Assembly: GCF_029168945.1 (NCBI RefSeq)
Contig: NC_083602.1
Span: 63,012,600 to 63,076,599 of the forward strand
Direction of reading: 5' to 3'
From: Cannabis sativa
Taxonomy: Eukaryota; Streptophyta; Magnoliopsida; Rosales; Cannabaceae
Length of the DNA: 64,000 nt
Shown: positions 46,366 through 60,625 of the stretch, piece after piece
Position numbering within the stretch: position 1 is the stretch's first letter
How the letters are laid out: each line of letters begins with the position of its first letter
Made by a program: the position numbers and the translations under genes
The notes under the pieces: model-generated
What the model was told of the DNA's origin: nothing
Database searches by the model: none
Seen by the model: only the letters and a program-made list of their open reading frames with translations

Positions 46366-47295
46366 TGTTATACCCAAAATTCGGTTGTACTTCAGAAAAT
46401 GACACGTGTCAATCTCGTGGAATATGAATCAATAAATAAAATAACAATTATATCATTAAATGTAAAATAGAATAACTCATTAAATATAGAATTAATAGAG
46501 TATATTCACAACTCGCTGACTGTATAGTCTTAGGCGAGACAAGAATACACAAACTATTAATTCATGTATTGATGAGAGACCATCTTGCCTAGGAAGGCAT
46601 AATCTCGAGGAAACTACGCGTAATGTATAGTGAGGCATCCACCTCGCTACATATAAGAAAATATTGACGAGACGAGTTGGCTGTTGAAACACTTAGCATA
46701 TAATCCACATTATAGGAACTAAGTGTAACAACTTGGAAACATGGAGGACATGATTGTCCAGTCTGTAAGGCCTTATGGTCAAAGAGCAGTTCTTAAGTTT
46801 ACTCAGTACACTGGTGCTCATGCCATTGCTGGTAGGCATATGGATAAACCAAGTCATTATTCGTCATCTATGTACAAAGCGAGATGCTTCTACCCACGTC
46901 AACGTTAATCGCCTTGAAGATAGGAGTGATAAGAGTTATGCGGTTTTCTAGTATTGTCTACACGTATTTAAATGGGATGTGATCAAAGCCCACGTTTCGT
47001 GAAAACAGTTATGTAATTCAAATTTAAATGTAAATAACTGCCAACCTATATTCCTATAAATAGGGGCAGATTCTATAGAAAAAGGATGGAAAATCTTTGA
47101 GAGAAAGAGATCAAAAACTGTAACTCTATATCGAGAAATATCTTGAATAAGATAGACTCGTAGACTATTCAGATTTAACTACAAAACCACGTAAAATACT
47201 TGGTGTCATTCATATTATTCTACTTTTAAATTTCTTATATCTGTGTTTAAATACAAAATAGGCTCATTAATCGTTAACGAAAATCTACGTTAATA
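46366..47295 (+). repeat. 5' LTR of a Tat-type Ty3/Gypsy element (930 bp)
   Basis: Begins TGTTATACCCAAAATTCGG and ends CTACGTTAATA (an expected ...CA end mutated to TA). It is similar to the LTR at 36820-37662. A tataaatagg box is at about 47056. It is followed by TTTGGTGCTTTCATTG, where TGGTGC is the probable primer binding site; which tRNA is not certain. Confidence 0.75.
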
Positions 47296-47334
47296 GTTTG
47301 GTGCTTTCATTGAAAGCCTACGTTATGAAAACTC

Positions 47335-49480
47335 AGAAAAATCCCTCCTAACCAAAAAGAAATTTTCATGGCTAATGATAATCAAAACGATTATAGTCGT
47401 CATGAAGAGACTAATCGTCGTCTTGGGAAAGAACCAATGGGTTCATAGAGGCCACCCACTTAAGCAACAACACGTTCAGGAAGAAGCCAATGTGGTCATG
47501 ATCAAGACCCAAAAACCGAGAATGAAGAAACCAATACTGATACTGGTTATGTACGTAGGAGTGAGGATGCCTATGATCCCACTAGGTATGTAGTATGTAC
47601 CGTTAGTTGAATTGGAAAATTGAAAACTCTAGCAACGTCTGGCCGAGTCTAACCAACAAAATGCTGAGTTGGAAAGAGAGGCAGCTGCAACCAAGGCGAC
47701 TGAAGGAAACAATGCACAAAACCAACCTGATCCTAGAGTGAGAAGGCCATGAGGTAGACCTCGAGGTTCGAGTACCAGGAGGCAGGAGACAAATCAAGAA
47801 AATCCCCAGAACGCGCAGGAGGAGCAACCTGGGGAAACTAGGGATGTTCAAGAAGGAAAACAACAGAATAATCAAGCACCTTGTAGGGAAGTACCTCGAA
47901 GACCCTAGGAATTTACGAATCAGGGGATTGAAAAACAACAACGTGCCAGAATCTTCTCGTAGAAACGAGAACATAAGGCAACCCAGAACTAGGGAATAGA
48001 AGATCCCTCGTACTAACGAGAGAAATCCTGAGACTCAACCGAGGACTAGTAGGTTACCACCGAGACACCCCCAGCGTCCTTCTCGAACTGATAGGGAGGA
48101 GGCATACACATACCCCAGCGGGGAACGTGTATCTAACCTTTTCCGAAGGAGAAGACCTGTGCAGGACAAGGCAAGTTCTAGATCAGGACATTCAAGATCC
48201 CGAGAGCACAATCGATCAGAGAGGCATGCACGAGGAGGAGATAAAGCTCACCGTAATAATGATCGAGAGAGAAGGAGTAATATGAGTTGTCAATTTGAGA
48301 GTTACTCAGATACAAGGTCTATGAGCAACTATGAACAAAGATTTCCAGATCTTCGTGAATATTTGAATCAAAGACAACACGATTTACGTGAGCGCTTAAA
48401 TTAGAATGCACCTGATTTACGCCAACAACTCAATGCTAATCGAAAGCAAGATGATCCAATCCAATTACGAATCATTGAGTTGGAAGATAAATTTAGGAGA
48501 TACCAAGATGGGAAATATGGGAAACTGCCTGGTTATGACTTGGATGAAGAACCCAAGCCTTTCCATCCAGACATTATGAACTCTGAATTTCCCCAGGGAT
48601 TTAAAAACCCTCACATCTTATTGTACGACAGGACTTCGAACCCAATCACCCACCTCAAAAATTTCAATACCATAATGCGAGCCAGCAATGTCTCGAATAA
48701 TTTACTGTGTATTGTATTCCCCACCTCGCTGACTGGAGCAACGAGTAGTTGGTTCAATAAGTTTACCCATCATTCAATTACCTCTTGGGAACAGCTGTCT
48801 AAGGATTTCAAGAAACAATTTCAGGCAGCAAGAGATAGACGACCTAAAGCATCCTCGCTTACTAACGTAAAGCAGTAACCAGCCGAGTCGCTTAAGGCTT
48901 ACCTAAGTCATTTCAGTACTACTGCTGCTAAAGTTAGAAACTTGAACGACAATATTCAACTTACTGCTCTTCAAGTAGGGATCACGACTGACCTGTCAAC
49001 AGCTGGAGGCGAGCTGTGGGATGATTTACAAGGTCGCCCGGTGAGGAACATCAGTGGGTTTAATGGAAGATCTCAAGTGTTCATACGGAAAGAGGAAGTG
49101 AGGAACGAGATGAAATTGTTAAAGACTGGCTTGGGAAGTAAACCCAGCATTGTCTCAACAAAGACTGAAAACCTAGGTGGCTCTAACACCAAGAGAAAAG
49201 ATAACTTTAGGGAATCAGCCAAAGATAAAACGAAATAGAAAAAGCACGATAAGTATGTGCCGATTTACACTGTTTATACCTTGAAACTCAAGAAAATATT
49301 TTTCTCGCAAATGAGCACAGGGTTGCATTTCGCAAGCCTGAGCCAATGAGACATGCGAGACACAAAAGGGATTCATTATAGTTCTATCAATTTCATAAAG
49401 ACATAGGGCATACACCAAAAGAATGTCGTTAGTTGAAAGTCGAGATAGAGAGCCTTATCTCGCGTGGTTATTTTCAATAG
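47335..49480 (+). pseudogene. Gag region of the Tat-type Gypsy element, decayed
   Basis: The Gag domain (retrotransposon gag type) is clear at 48480-48878: FPQGFKNPHI, ITHLKNFNTIM, FPTSLTGATSSWF and SWEQLSKDFKKQF. It is followed by [11 protein letters not shown] after a TAG, and at 49380-49480 by GHTPKECR and SLISRGYF, the zinc-knuckle part of Tat elements. The N-terminal part (47335-48470) is a polar, Arg/Gln/Glu-rich region with several stops and frame changes. Gag packages element RNA; this copy is a pseudogene. Confidence 0.85.
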
Positions 49481-49743
49481 TATGTAAGACGACAAGGTTA
49501 TGGACAAAACTAGCCAAATCTGCCTAATAACCTGAGCAACCAAAGATTACAATCTCTTCTTGTAGAAGGAGAGGACATATTGGTAATCTCGGGAGGGCCA
49601 CATCTCGCTGGAGAAAGCAGTAATGCCCAGAAGAGATATGTTAAAGAAATCAAAATGAGCAATCAGTTTTTGCTCCGAAATCATCTACGAAATTCAAGAC
49701 TGAAGAACCTCTAATTGTATTTTCGGAGAAAGACACAAAGCAA

Positions 49744-50187
49744 GTGAGGTATCCGCACGTTGATCCTCTCGTGATTGCTATTCAACTCACCAACAAAGGA
49801 GTAAAAAGGGTGTTGGTGGATAACGAAAGCTCAGTAAATATTCTTTACAAGGATACACTAAGGAAAATTGGATTGCAAAATACAAAATTAAAACCTTGTA
49901 TGGTGAAGTTGTGCAGATTTACTAGAGATAGTGTCGCCACTTAAGGCATTATTGAACTCCCATTGACCGTAGGCGAGCCACCATTATCCACAACATTGAT
50001 GCAAGATTTTCTAGTTGTTGACCTACCATCAGTTTATAACATACTGATAGGTCGTCCTGCACTGATTGGACTAGGGGCAGTTAGTTCAATCAAACACCTA
50101 TCTTTAAAGTTTCAAACACCGGCAGGTGTAGGTGTAGTGCTAGGTGACCAACTATTGGCTCGCGAATGCTATCGTGTAGAATTGTAG
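49744..50187 (+). pseudogene. Gypsy protease domain, active site mutated
   Basis: Blocks [14 protein letters not shown] and, after a TAA at about 49942, [19 protein letters not shown] and [10 protein letters not shown] follow the order of a Tat-type aspartic protease. The active-site triplet D-T/S-G is replaced: the sequence reads DNESS. With the internal stop this is inactive. Confidence 0.85.
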
Positions 50188-50292
<105 letters not shown>

Positions 50293-50456
50293 TAGATGAA
50301 GTTGTTTTAGATCCAGAAAATCCCACTAAATGTGTGTTTATTGGGGAAAATCTAGATGAAAAACTAAAATAGTAACTAATAAATTTTCTGAAGGCAAACC
50401 AGGATCAATTTGCCTGAGCCATTCAGACATGATAGGGATTGACCCTAAAGTGATTT

Positions 50457-50612
50457 TCCACCTTTTGAATATCGACCCTAATTACCGAACTAAAAGACAA
50501 AAAAGACAACCCTTGGATTTTGAAAGGCAGGGGCACTTAAAGAAGAGGTGGACAAGTTATTAACAAACGATTTTATACGCGAGGCGTTCTACCCCTCGTG
50601 GATATCGAATTC
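50457..50612 (+). pseudogene. Start of Gypsy reverse transcriptase, cut by LTR element
   Basis: LNIDPNYRTKRQKRQPLDFE, then EEVDKLLTNDFIREAFYPSW, which is the opening of the RT of Tat elements. The catalytic region is absent: the sequence ends at 50612 in an LTR, and the host element resumes at 60626 in RNase H. About 1.2 kb of RT and the start of RNase H is missing, not just interrupted. Confidence 0.85.
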
Positions 50613-51469
50613 TGTTCCACCATATAGACACACATTAGTTATCCATTGTTATAATCCTAATTTGATCAATTATCCTCTATATGAATGATCTACACAGTAA
50701 AGGGATTAAATTACCGTAACACCCTACTATGTATTTTATCCTTAAAACACTTGACCCCGTATAAATGATATTTCAACTTATGTGAAATGAGATCTCCACC
50801 ATTTATTTTCGTTTGGTCAAGCTCGAAGGAGATCATCCTTTGCTTACTATTCGCCAGATAGAAGCTATAGCTTCCATGTTTATGCTAGCGCTCCCACTCA
50901 ATTGCACTACCGTGTTCCCAAAATGTACGTATCACCCTGACCTAAAAGTAGGCTTAACTAACAATTCAAGGAACACGATTAGCCTTTCAAGATTGAGCCT
51001 AATCATAACAGGATTAAGATCATTTGATCTAGGATCAACTAGGCGATATTGACTTGAATAGATTTTACGGTAAGTTTAATAAATCTAAGTCAAAGTTCAA
51101 TATCGGTCCCTTCCGATGCATACTCCATGCATCCAACAGCTTTACTTTAACCAATGTTCTGGAAAGAACATAGTATTTCTCCAAATACAAGTAAACTCTT
51201 GTTGTAGATTATCATATCAGTAAAACCCTGTGTCTGATAAATCTAGGAAACTTTATTCACATAGTCATGTTTACTTTCCAATGTGTTGACGGCACAATAA
51301 ACAGGATCAAGTATGTGAAAAGGGTTTCAGATGAATCTATACATTATGTACATATAATCATGAAATAAATCATGTGAACCATGCAACATTAAATGTTATT
51401 TCTGATCTATATTAATAAATAAATCTGATTATATTGAAATGAGTTTTATTTAGGGCATAAAACCCAACA
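50613..51469 (-). repeat. Partial LTR of element A2, U3-side half
   Basis: Corresponds to 58780-59651 of the complete LTR. It stops inside the LTR at TGTTCCACCATATAG, where it meets Gypsy RT sequence. Confidence 0.88.
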
Positions 51470-54400
51470 AACTCCCACTTGCACTAATATAAAACAAAAA
51501 AGTGCGTTTCAAATAATCTCAACACCTTGATATACAAATCAAGTGTAGTAGTAGTAAACTCCTCGTAATAGGATCTGAAAGGTTGAATTAACCAGAACCT
51601 TTTCTCCACTATTACTCTTCCTTTAATCACAAAATCATTGATAATGTGAAATTCCTCTCTATATGTCTACTCTCTTGGGATACTGGATTCTATATCTTTG
51701 GCAACTACTTTTGGTTAATCAGGAAATTAACACTAATAGTTTAAGGCAATTTGGAATGATGCCAAAAATGTATAGAACTTTCCTTAGACTGAATAAGTAC
51801 CTTTCCTGCTACCTTAACATTCAGTCCCTCTCTGGTAGACCTAGAGACTTCAGATAGGTTTTTACACTTCTCCAAAATCACTATTCCACCCCCAGAGTAA
51901 CCACCATCTTATCAGAAATATTTACTAGCACATAGGCAAATTTCGAAATCTGATGTGGTGTAGTCTAAGAGTTTTAAACACACTCTTATAGACTAACATA
52001 TAGTTCCTCTTCTTAATCTTAGGATTTACTTGATTGTCTTCCAATGTTCTTCTCCTGGATTAATCTGATACCTACTCATTACTCCCACTGGTCTAAGGCA
52101 TACAAAAGCATATCTAAGACCTCTCACTGTTGATATAAGAAATTCTTTCATGGCTTTATCTTTTCTGGAATAGTTAAGACTTTTCCTTAGATAAATAAAA
52201 TCTATACCTAAGAAGTTGTGAAGCTTCTATAGATTGCCATTAGAAAGAAAATGCTTCAGCATCTTACTAAAGTAAGTTGCTTGCATTAGAGTAAGTAATT
52301 ACCAGGTATACCACAAGCCATAGGTTTAGATAAACTCAAACCTATAATACTAGGAGCAAGAAGTTTGTTAAGTCCATAGAATAGACTTATTAACTAAAAT
52401 TTCCTTTTATGTCCTTGTAATAGAAAACTTTAGGTTACTCCATGTGAATGGATTAAACCATAGTTCTATTGGCTTTCTTCTTAGTTTCTTATCTTGACAA
52501 TCCATTACTTGTTTAAACTCACAATGGATTTTAATCACTAGTGTCTCCCAAGTCATAAGAAGGTGAGTTCCTAGAAACTCTCCCACTACGACAAGGCACC
52601 GTGAATTATGTCTAAGAAAACTAAATGGTATTGATCTCTTCGGTTGTGACAAGACAACAGAGGCAGTGGGATCATCATATATCAAATAAGATGATAGAAC
52701 ACTTTTGGAATCAAGAATTAAATATCTCCTTTATTTGCTACTTGTTTTCAGACTTAGTCATTTTCTTAGAAAAGTAGTATTTGTTTGACAATGGGATGGT
52801 CCACCCCTAATCACTTAGAAAAGCTAACAAACCATGGTTAATAGTTCTAGCTTTTCTTAAGATTTTAATTAGGTCATCCATGAATCTAGTAATGATTTAC
52901 ATTAAGTATACAACCATTACATCATTCTGAAATTGTATTACCATAGAAGGATTTAGGCAACGACTAGTAACTAATCATCAACATGCAACTCGAAATTTCT
53001 GGGGAGGTAAGTTTGGATATAATTCAAAAATCAATTTAATGATCTTTGAACTGCATATCTACTAACTATTTCTCCACCCCTATCAGTTCGCAAGATCTTT
53101 AACCACATACCTTAATGGTTTTAACCATTGCTAGAAATTAATGAAATTTTTCAAACATTTCAAATTTCTTGCTAAAAGGTATAATCTAGAGTTATCGTTT
53201 TAAGAATACAACGAAAAACTCATATCCACCCCTGAATGTACATCCATCTGCGAATGAGATGAACTACTTTCAGTGGATATAGGCATATTAACTCTTTGCA
53301 GAGATTGATCTTGTCAAATCCACTATGAACAAGATACAAATGCCATAGATTAAAAAAATGTGGTTGTGTCGTTTGATGACTTAGGTATAGTTACATCAAA
53401 GAGTTCTTAGAATACTGCAAGTGGATCCTGGTCACAAAATACCTAACTCATATTCCATACAGTTTTAATCCATTAATAGAAGATAGATATTAAACACTTG
53501 AGAAAGTGTAACTGTATTGTATTCTGGAATTAGAAATATAAGAAAATTTCTGTTTGGATTCTAAAATTAAAGTCAAAGACTTAAATTCAACCAAATATAA
53601 TGAGTAATTCTTTCTTGGACCAGCACTACTAATACAAACTCTAAGTCAGATTTGCCCATACAAGTAGGAGATTTCTAAGATTGAGGTTTTATATCAATTG
53701 GGAATAGAATTTTGGGATTATAATCATATGCGTCATATAGAATGACATGAAATGATTTATAGACCATTCATCCAATGATATATTATGGAGCTAATTCGAA
53801 ATGAATAAGCTAAGAGGAATTAGGATAATTTCGTTTATAAATAAGAATCCAACGATGCTTCGATTAGCGAAAGACAAAGTAATCTTATTTATGTAATCTT
53901 CTTGTTTCATATTGTAAAAATACTAGTCTAAGGTGTCATCAATTGATGAACAGCTAGATGTTGCATATACAATATTTATCTTTCGAGATCTTACACTATT
54001 ATGTATGTCTAATGGTGAAAATCCATTAGGGATTTATCTCATTAGAAAAACAAACATGTTAGACCAACAATGAAGATTCGAAATTAAACTACAACTTAAT
54101 AACAGAAAATAACATGGTTCAATATAAATTCATACACAATTCAGAAATTATTAAACATATAGCAAGTAGGAATGACAAGTGAAAATACTAAAACTTACAA
54201 TCCTAAATAATTTCCAAGGTTTTTCAACAAACTGATACAGTGTCCCGTTTAGGCGAGAGTCAAAGCATCATCCATTGAATAGAGTTGTCAGCTCATCTAA
54301 AATGATAACCATTCTAGCAACCTTTTATTCGATCAAGATTGGAATTCAGCGTTGTCCCGTTTAGGCGAGAGTCAAGGCAATTCTATCTTATGAGCTTCCA

Positions 54401-57400
54401 CCATTGTTTCATAATTTGCAAGTCAAGTATGGTCGCCACCATTAGGGTGATCCATACCATACAAAACACTTACAAACTACTTATCATGCGAGGTTAAACG
54501 GTGCGAAATTGCTAATGAACGTTCCTCCATTAGGGAGGATTACTCACTAAAACAAATGCGGTGTAAAACCCACAATGGAGATCGAATATCTTAATAATAA
54601 TCAAGCTCATTATTTAAAGTGAGTTGTATTTTCTTTGATTCTCTTTATTTATTCTATTTATTTTAAATATATATTTATTTAATTAAAATTTTCAATTTAG
54701 AATGAAAAATTCTAAATATAAATTTTAATTTAATATTTATAAATTTTACTTAGATGGATATAAAAATAACATGAATTATTTCCATCTTAGTAATAATTTC
54801 CAATAAATATTTAGAAAAATATTCAATTTAAGTTGTTACGAAATTAATTTAAATTAATTTACAACTCAAATTTAATTTTCTATAAATATATATTGCATTT
54901 CGAAAAATTAAAGTATATAAGAATACAATTTTCGAAAAATGCATATTAAAATAAAAAATAAATCCTGGAAAAATTATTCTAATTTAATGTTGGCCCAAAA
55001 TTAATTAATTTACAACAAAAAATATAATTTTCCTATTTAATTAAATATATAAGAAAAATTTCAAATATTTAAGTATGATGATGAAAATCAACTTAAATAT
55101 TAATTTTCTATTTAATTAAATACACTAGAAAAATACTTCAAGCAAAAATATCATCTATCTAGATTTTCCTTTGACTAATTAATTCAATTTCTAATAATAT
55201 ACTTTAATTCAATTTATTTTAAATTAATCAATAAATGAAAAAATTATTGATTTAAGTTGATCCAAGAATTAATTAAAAAAAATAATTAATTTACAACTTA
55301 ATCTATTTTTCAAGATAAAATTCGAAATTCTAGCATTTAAGAAATGCAATTTCGAAAATTGATTAATAAAATAAAGAAAAAATATATTTTGAAAATTATT
55401 TAAATTTAGTTGAAAAAATAAATTTCAACTAAAAATAATTTTCTATTTAATTAAATGTCATGAAAAAGAAATATTTAAGTATGATGATAAAAATCAACTT
55501 AGATATTCAATTTTCAAATTAATTAAATGTATTAAATTCAAGAAATAAATAATTAAGTGTAGAGAAGGCTTAATTATTAGTCTCTAGTTTAATACTAGGA
55601 AAAAATATACTTAAAATAAATTGTACCAAAATTAATTATATAAATAATTAATTTCACAATGTATAATATTTTCCTATTTAATATTAGAATTAATAAGTAG
55701 TCTAGAAATAACTATCTAGAAAATATCTTATTTGACTAAGTATCTTTTCCACAAAATTTGAAAAAATATCTAATTTAAGTTGTATTAGAAAAAATCTAGA
55801 ACTTAAATATTTTCAAATTTAAATTTAATTAAATATCAAATTTTAAGTTGTAACCACTTAATCAAAAATATTCCATTTTAAGTTAATATTCGAAAAGATA
55901 TTAACTTAAAAAATATCTAAAGAATCTTAATAACCAATGCCTAAAATTCCTCAACTTAATTTTGAAATTTGAAATTCAAAAGATATGCTGATTTAAGTTG
56001 GTTAGTTGTAGATAACTAAATATCAACTTAAATAAGAATATTTAATGAAAAATTTAAATTAAGTTCCAGAAAGAATCTAGATGGTTATAATTCTATATTT
56101 AATTAAATAAAAGAAAATACATATAGTTTAGCTTAGAATAAAAAATTCTTTAAACTATAATTTTCTTAAATTAATTTCAAAATAAATGAAATTAATTATG
56201 TTGCTAATCAATTTTATTAGGTTAAACTAGTGTAATTAACCTAGTACAGTTGTTCAAATCAGGCAAATGGGCCTTCACAATTGGGGTGGTTCATGTGAGG
56301 GGTGCTGGGTTCAGTATGTCGTACCCACTTCTATGGCTCCCAACTCTCACACAAGGCCCAAAAGAGAGGAATTTAACCTTAATAAGAACAACTGTTATTA
56401 ATTGAATAAGCCCAATAACTAAATGGGCCTAAATAAATTCTATCGATAATTATGATAATTTATTTTAGCAACATTAACCTATATGCATCTATAATAAAAT
56501 TAAACACATAGCTCACACGGGCACACTTTGGATGGGTCACATCATGTTCATAGGTCATACACGAGATGAAAGAAGATTGTAAATTATACCGTTACAAATT
56601 ATTAACTTGACCAAGGGAGCCATCAAATCATTAGATCTGGCAAAAAGTAACCATGGCTATTTGCAATCACGTAATAATAGGTTTTGAAAACTTACAAACA
56701 AGCTAAAAATACATACTCCTGCAACAAGGTTAGTTGGATAGTTGGATGTAGGATTTATTTAATTTTAAATTAAATATTTAATTTCAAAAATAATTAATTA
56801 AATAATAAAAAAAAATTCGAAAATTTAAAAAAATTTGAAAAATTTTAAAAAATTTAAATTTAAAATTAAACCTACAATTTTTTTTTGAAAAATTAGGTTT
56901 CAACCAACCTAAATATCATTTCAAAAATTTGCTAACTACTTTTAAATTTTAAATGTTATTTTATAAATAAAAATTAGAAAAGATAAGTTAAATATCTTTT
57001 TCAGATTTTAAATTTAATTTAAATAAATAAAATAACAAAATTTAAAAGTTAGCAAAATATCTTACATCTATTTAAAATTACATGATTATAATTATCTTAT
57101 TTTAAATTTAAATAAGGTCAAAATATCTAAAAAAGATTTAATTTAAAAAATATATATAAAATCTGACCTTAAATTTAAAATTAAGATAAGATATAATCAA
57201 ATTTAAAAATAAGATAGATTTTTAAGCAAGAAGATAGATACTAATTCTATTCAAATTCAAATTATACTAATATCTTGAATTAAATTTAAAAAATATTAAA
57301 TTAATTCAAAATGATAATTAGAATTGAATTAGGAATAGTAATAGTATAAATACAAAACTATACAAAAAATCGGAAGTTAATTCCATGAAAAAGCATGGAA

Positions 57401-57748
57401 AATCGAAGAAAAACGAAAAAATTGTGAACTGTACGGACAGTTTTCGCGATCGCAGGAAAATTTCAGCACAGCTCCGATTTTTTCGAATCTTCAAAAAATC
57501 ATAACTAATTCAAATAAAATCGAAATTGAGTTCTGTAAAAGGCTAATTTGCTTAATTTTTTCCATACTATCCAATAAAAATAATTCCAGAAATAGAATCG
57601 CAATTATTTTTCACAAAAAATTTACAAACATCAATCAATCATCAAATAACACTCAATACAACATGATACCATCCAAAAATATACAAACAATCGTTTTAAA
57701 GTCCAAATTTCTTGCAAGTAAATCAATTACCATGGCTCTTAGGCCAGT

Positions 57749-59651
57749 TGTTGCAAAATTATTTTACCAGGATCTTAGATCTACTCACAAGTATGTTGAT
57801 TAACACCCTAAATATGAACTTTCTAAAACGATGAAATAAACACATATAAAGTTTAGGAAACCTTACATTGGGTGCAGCAGAATAATATGACTCCTTCCGT
57901 TCAGATATCTAGCCCTTTATTCCTTTCTGTAGCAGAGCATTATCAATATCTGAACCTGGATCTCTTTCTCTGAATCTTTGAATCTCCTTTCTTTGAATGA
58001 TCTTTCTTCACGATCTTCCTCACTATGATTGAGGTATCACTTGATGTGTGTGGGCACTACTCATACACTAAGGATTTCGAAATTCAAGAGGGAAGAGAAA
58101 GAAGAGAGTGGCGGCTAAAGATAGGGAGAGAGAAAGGCTCAGGTTTTTCTCTGAAGGAAAAATAGAAAATTTAAGTGTAATTTTCCTGAAGCCTTCACTA
58201 TCTATTTATAGCATTCCACTAGGGTTAGGTTTGAATTATTTGGCATTAAAATAATGAAAATATCAGTTTAAATTTCCTACAAAAGTGGCTGGCCCTATAC
58301 TAGTGGATTTGGGCCTCACTTTTTGCAATTTTGCAGTTTTACCTTTTCTGCATCTGATTTTCTCAAAAACGCCAATTTTCTAATTCAACCATTTAAATGC
58401 CGATTCTAACTATTTAATAACTATAAATAATTATTAAATAATATTGTCATTTATCATATTTATTAATTGAACCATACAAAGTATCATAATTAACAAATAT
58501 GCCCCTAAAACTCTTTCTTTACAATTTCGCCCTTACTTAGTGAAAAATTCACAAATAGACATAGTCTAACTTGTGAATTATAATTGATTAATCAAAACCA
58601 ATTACATGAGTCTTACAAGCAATATTATCTCAACTAGTGGGGGGACCATGGGTCTATATAACCGAGCTTCCAATAAGTAGATCAAGAATTTAGGACTAAA
58701 ATTCACTAACTTATTAATTCTTCGTTGAATCCACGCATAGAACTTAGAATTGCACTCTCAGTATATAGAATGCTCTATATGTTCCACCATATAGACACAT
58801 CATTAGTTATCCATTGTTATAATCCTAATTTGATCAATTATCCTCTATATGAATGATCTACACAGTAAAGGGATTAAATTACCGTAACACCCTACTATGT
58901 ATTTTATCCTTAAAACACTTGACCCCGTATAAATGATATTTCAACTTATGTGAAATGAGATCTCCACCATTTATTTTCGTTTGGTCAAGCTCGAAGGAGA
59001 TCATCCTTTGCTTACTATTCGCCAGATAGAAGCTATAGATTCCATGTTTATGCTAGCGCTCCCACTCAATTGCACTACCGTGTTCCCAAAATGTACGTAT
59101 CACCCTGACCTAAAAGTAGGCTTAACTAACAATTTAAGGAACACGAATAGCCTTTCAAGATTGAGCCTAATCATAACAGGATTAAGATCATTTGATCTAG
59201 GATCAACTAGGCGATATTGACTTGAATAGATTTTACGGTAAGTTTAATTAAATCTAAGTCAAAGTTCAATATCGGTCCCTTCCGATGCATACTCCATGCA
59301 TCCAACCTGAGCTTTACTTTAACCAATGTTCTGGAAAGAACATAGTATTTCTCCAAATACAAGTAAACTCTTGTTGTAGATTATCATATCAGTAAAACCC
59401 TGTGTCTGATAAATCTAGGAAACTTTATTCACATAGTCATGTTTACTTTCCAATGTGTTGACGGCACAATAAACAGGATCAAGTATGTGAAAAGGGTTTC
59501 AGATGAATTTATACATTATGTACATATAATCATGAAATAAATCATGTGAACCAAAACATACACAAATGAATGAAAAATATTTCGTTTCTTATATTAATAA
59601 GTAAATCTGATTATATTGAAATGAGTTTTATTTAGGGCATAAAACCCAACA
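57749..59651 (-). repeat. Complete LTR of element A2 (1903 bp)
   Basis: Reverse complement runs TGTTGGGTTTTATGCC to ACCAG...TGCAACA (the final CCAACA is mutated to GCAACA). It matches the LTR at 1152-3050 closely. The complement of tataaatag is at 58200. Confidence 0.88.
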
Positions 59652-60625
59652 TAATTAATAAGTTAGTGAATTTTAGTAATAAATTCTTGATCTGCTTATT
59701 GGAAGCTCGGTTATATAGACCCATGGTCCCCGCACTAGTTGAGATAATATTGCTTGTAAGACTCATATAATTGGTTTTGATTAATCAATTATAATTCACA
59801 AATTAGACTATGTCTATTTGTGAATTTTTTCACTAAGTAAGGGCGAAATTGTAAAGAAAGAGTTTTAGGGGCATATTTGTTAATTATGATACTTTGTGTG
59901 GTTCAATTAATAAATATGATAAATGACAATATTATTTAATAATTATTTATAGTTATTAAATAGTTAGAATTGGCATTTAAATGGTTGAATTTGAAAATTG
60001 GCATTTTTGAGAAAATCAGATGCAGAAAAGATGAAACTGCAAAATTGCAAAAAGTGAGGCCCAAATCCACTAAGCATGGTCGGCCACTTTTGTAGGCATT
60101 TAAACTGATATTTTCATTATTTTAATGCCAAATAATTCAAACCTAACCCTAGTGGAATGCTATAAATAGATAGTGAAGGCTTCAGGAAAATTACACTTTT
60201 CTTCTGACACTTCTGATTCAGAAAAACCTGAGCCTTCTCTCTCCCTATCTGGCCGACCACTCCCTCTCTCTTTCTTCCCTCTCAAATTTCGAAATTCTTA
60301 GTGTATGAGTAGTGCCCACACACAGCAAGTGATACCTCAACCATAGTGAGGAAGATCGTGAAGAAAGACTTTCAGCAAGAAGGAGTTTCAGCATCAAAGA
60401 TTCAGAGAAAGAGATCCACGTTCAGATATTGATAATGCTCTGCTACAGAAAGGAATCAAGGGCTAGATATCTGAACGGAAGGAGTCATATTATTCCGCTG
60501 CACCCAATGTAAGGTTTCTCATACTTTATATGTGTTTATTTCATCGTTTTACAAAGTTCATATTTAGGGTGTTAATCAACATACTTGTGAGTAGATCTAA
60601 GATCCTGGTAAAATAATTTCCAACA
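59652..60625 (+). repeat. Partial LTR in plus orientation, second half
   Basis: Corresponds to 57749-58719 of the complete LTR but in the opposite orientation, and ends AATTTCCAACA. With the piece at 50613-51469 it would restore one LTR lacking about 60 bases. It abuts the complete LTR at an exact LTR terminus and the Gypsy RNase H at 60626. Confidence 0.88.

Larger units (their letters stand above)
50613..59651 (-). mobile_element. Element A2: family A element in minus orientation, probably inverted in place
   Basis: In minus orientation: a complete LTR (57749-59651), a damaged primer site (57730-57747, reading TGGCCTAAGAGCC instead of TGGTATCAGAGCC), about 6.3 kb of internal sequence with no gag or pol, the purine tract (complement of actcccacttgcac at 51471), and a partial LTR (50613-51469). 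Internal sequence is collinear with 1-1151 and with the leader of element B. The missing part of the partial LTR lies outside, in plus orientation, at 59652-60625. The only ORFs are short and match LTR or tail sequence. Confidence 0.85.
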
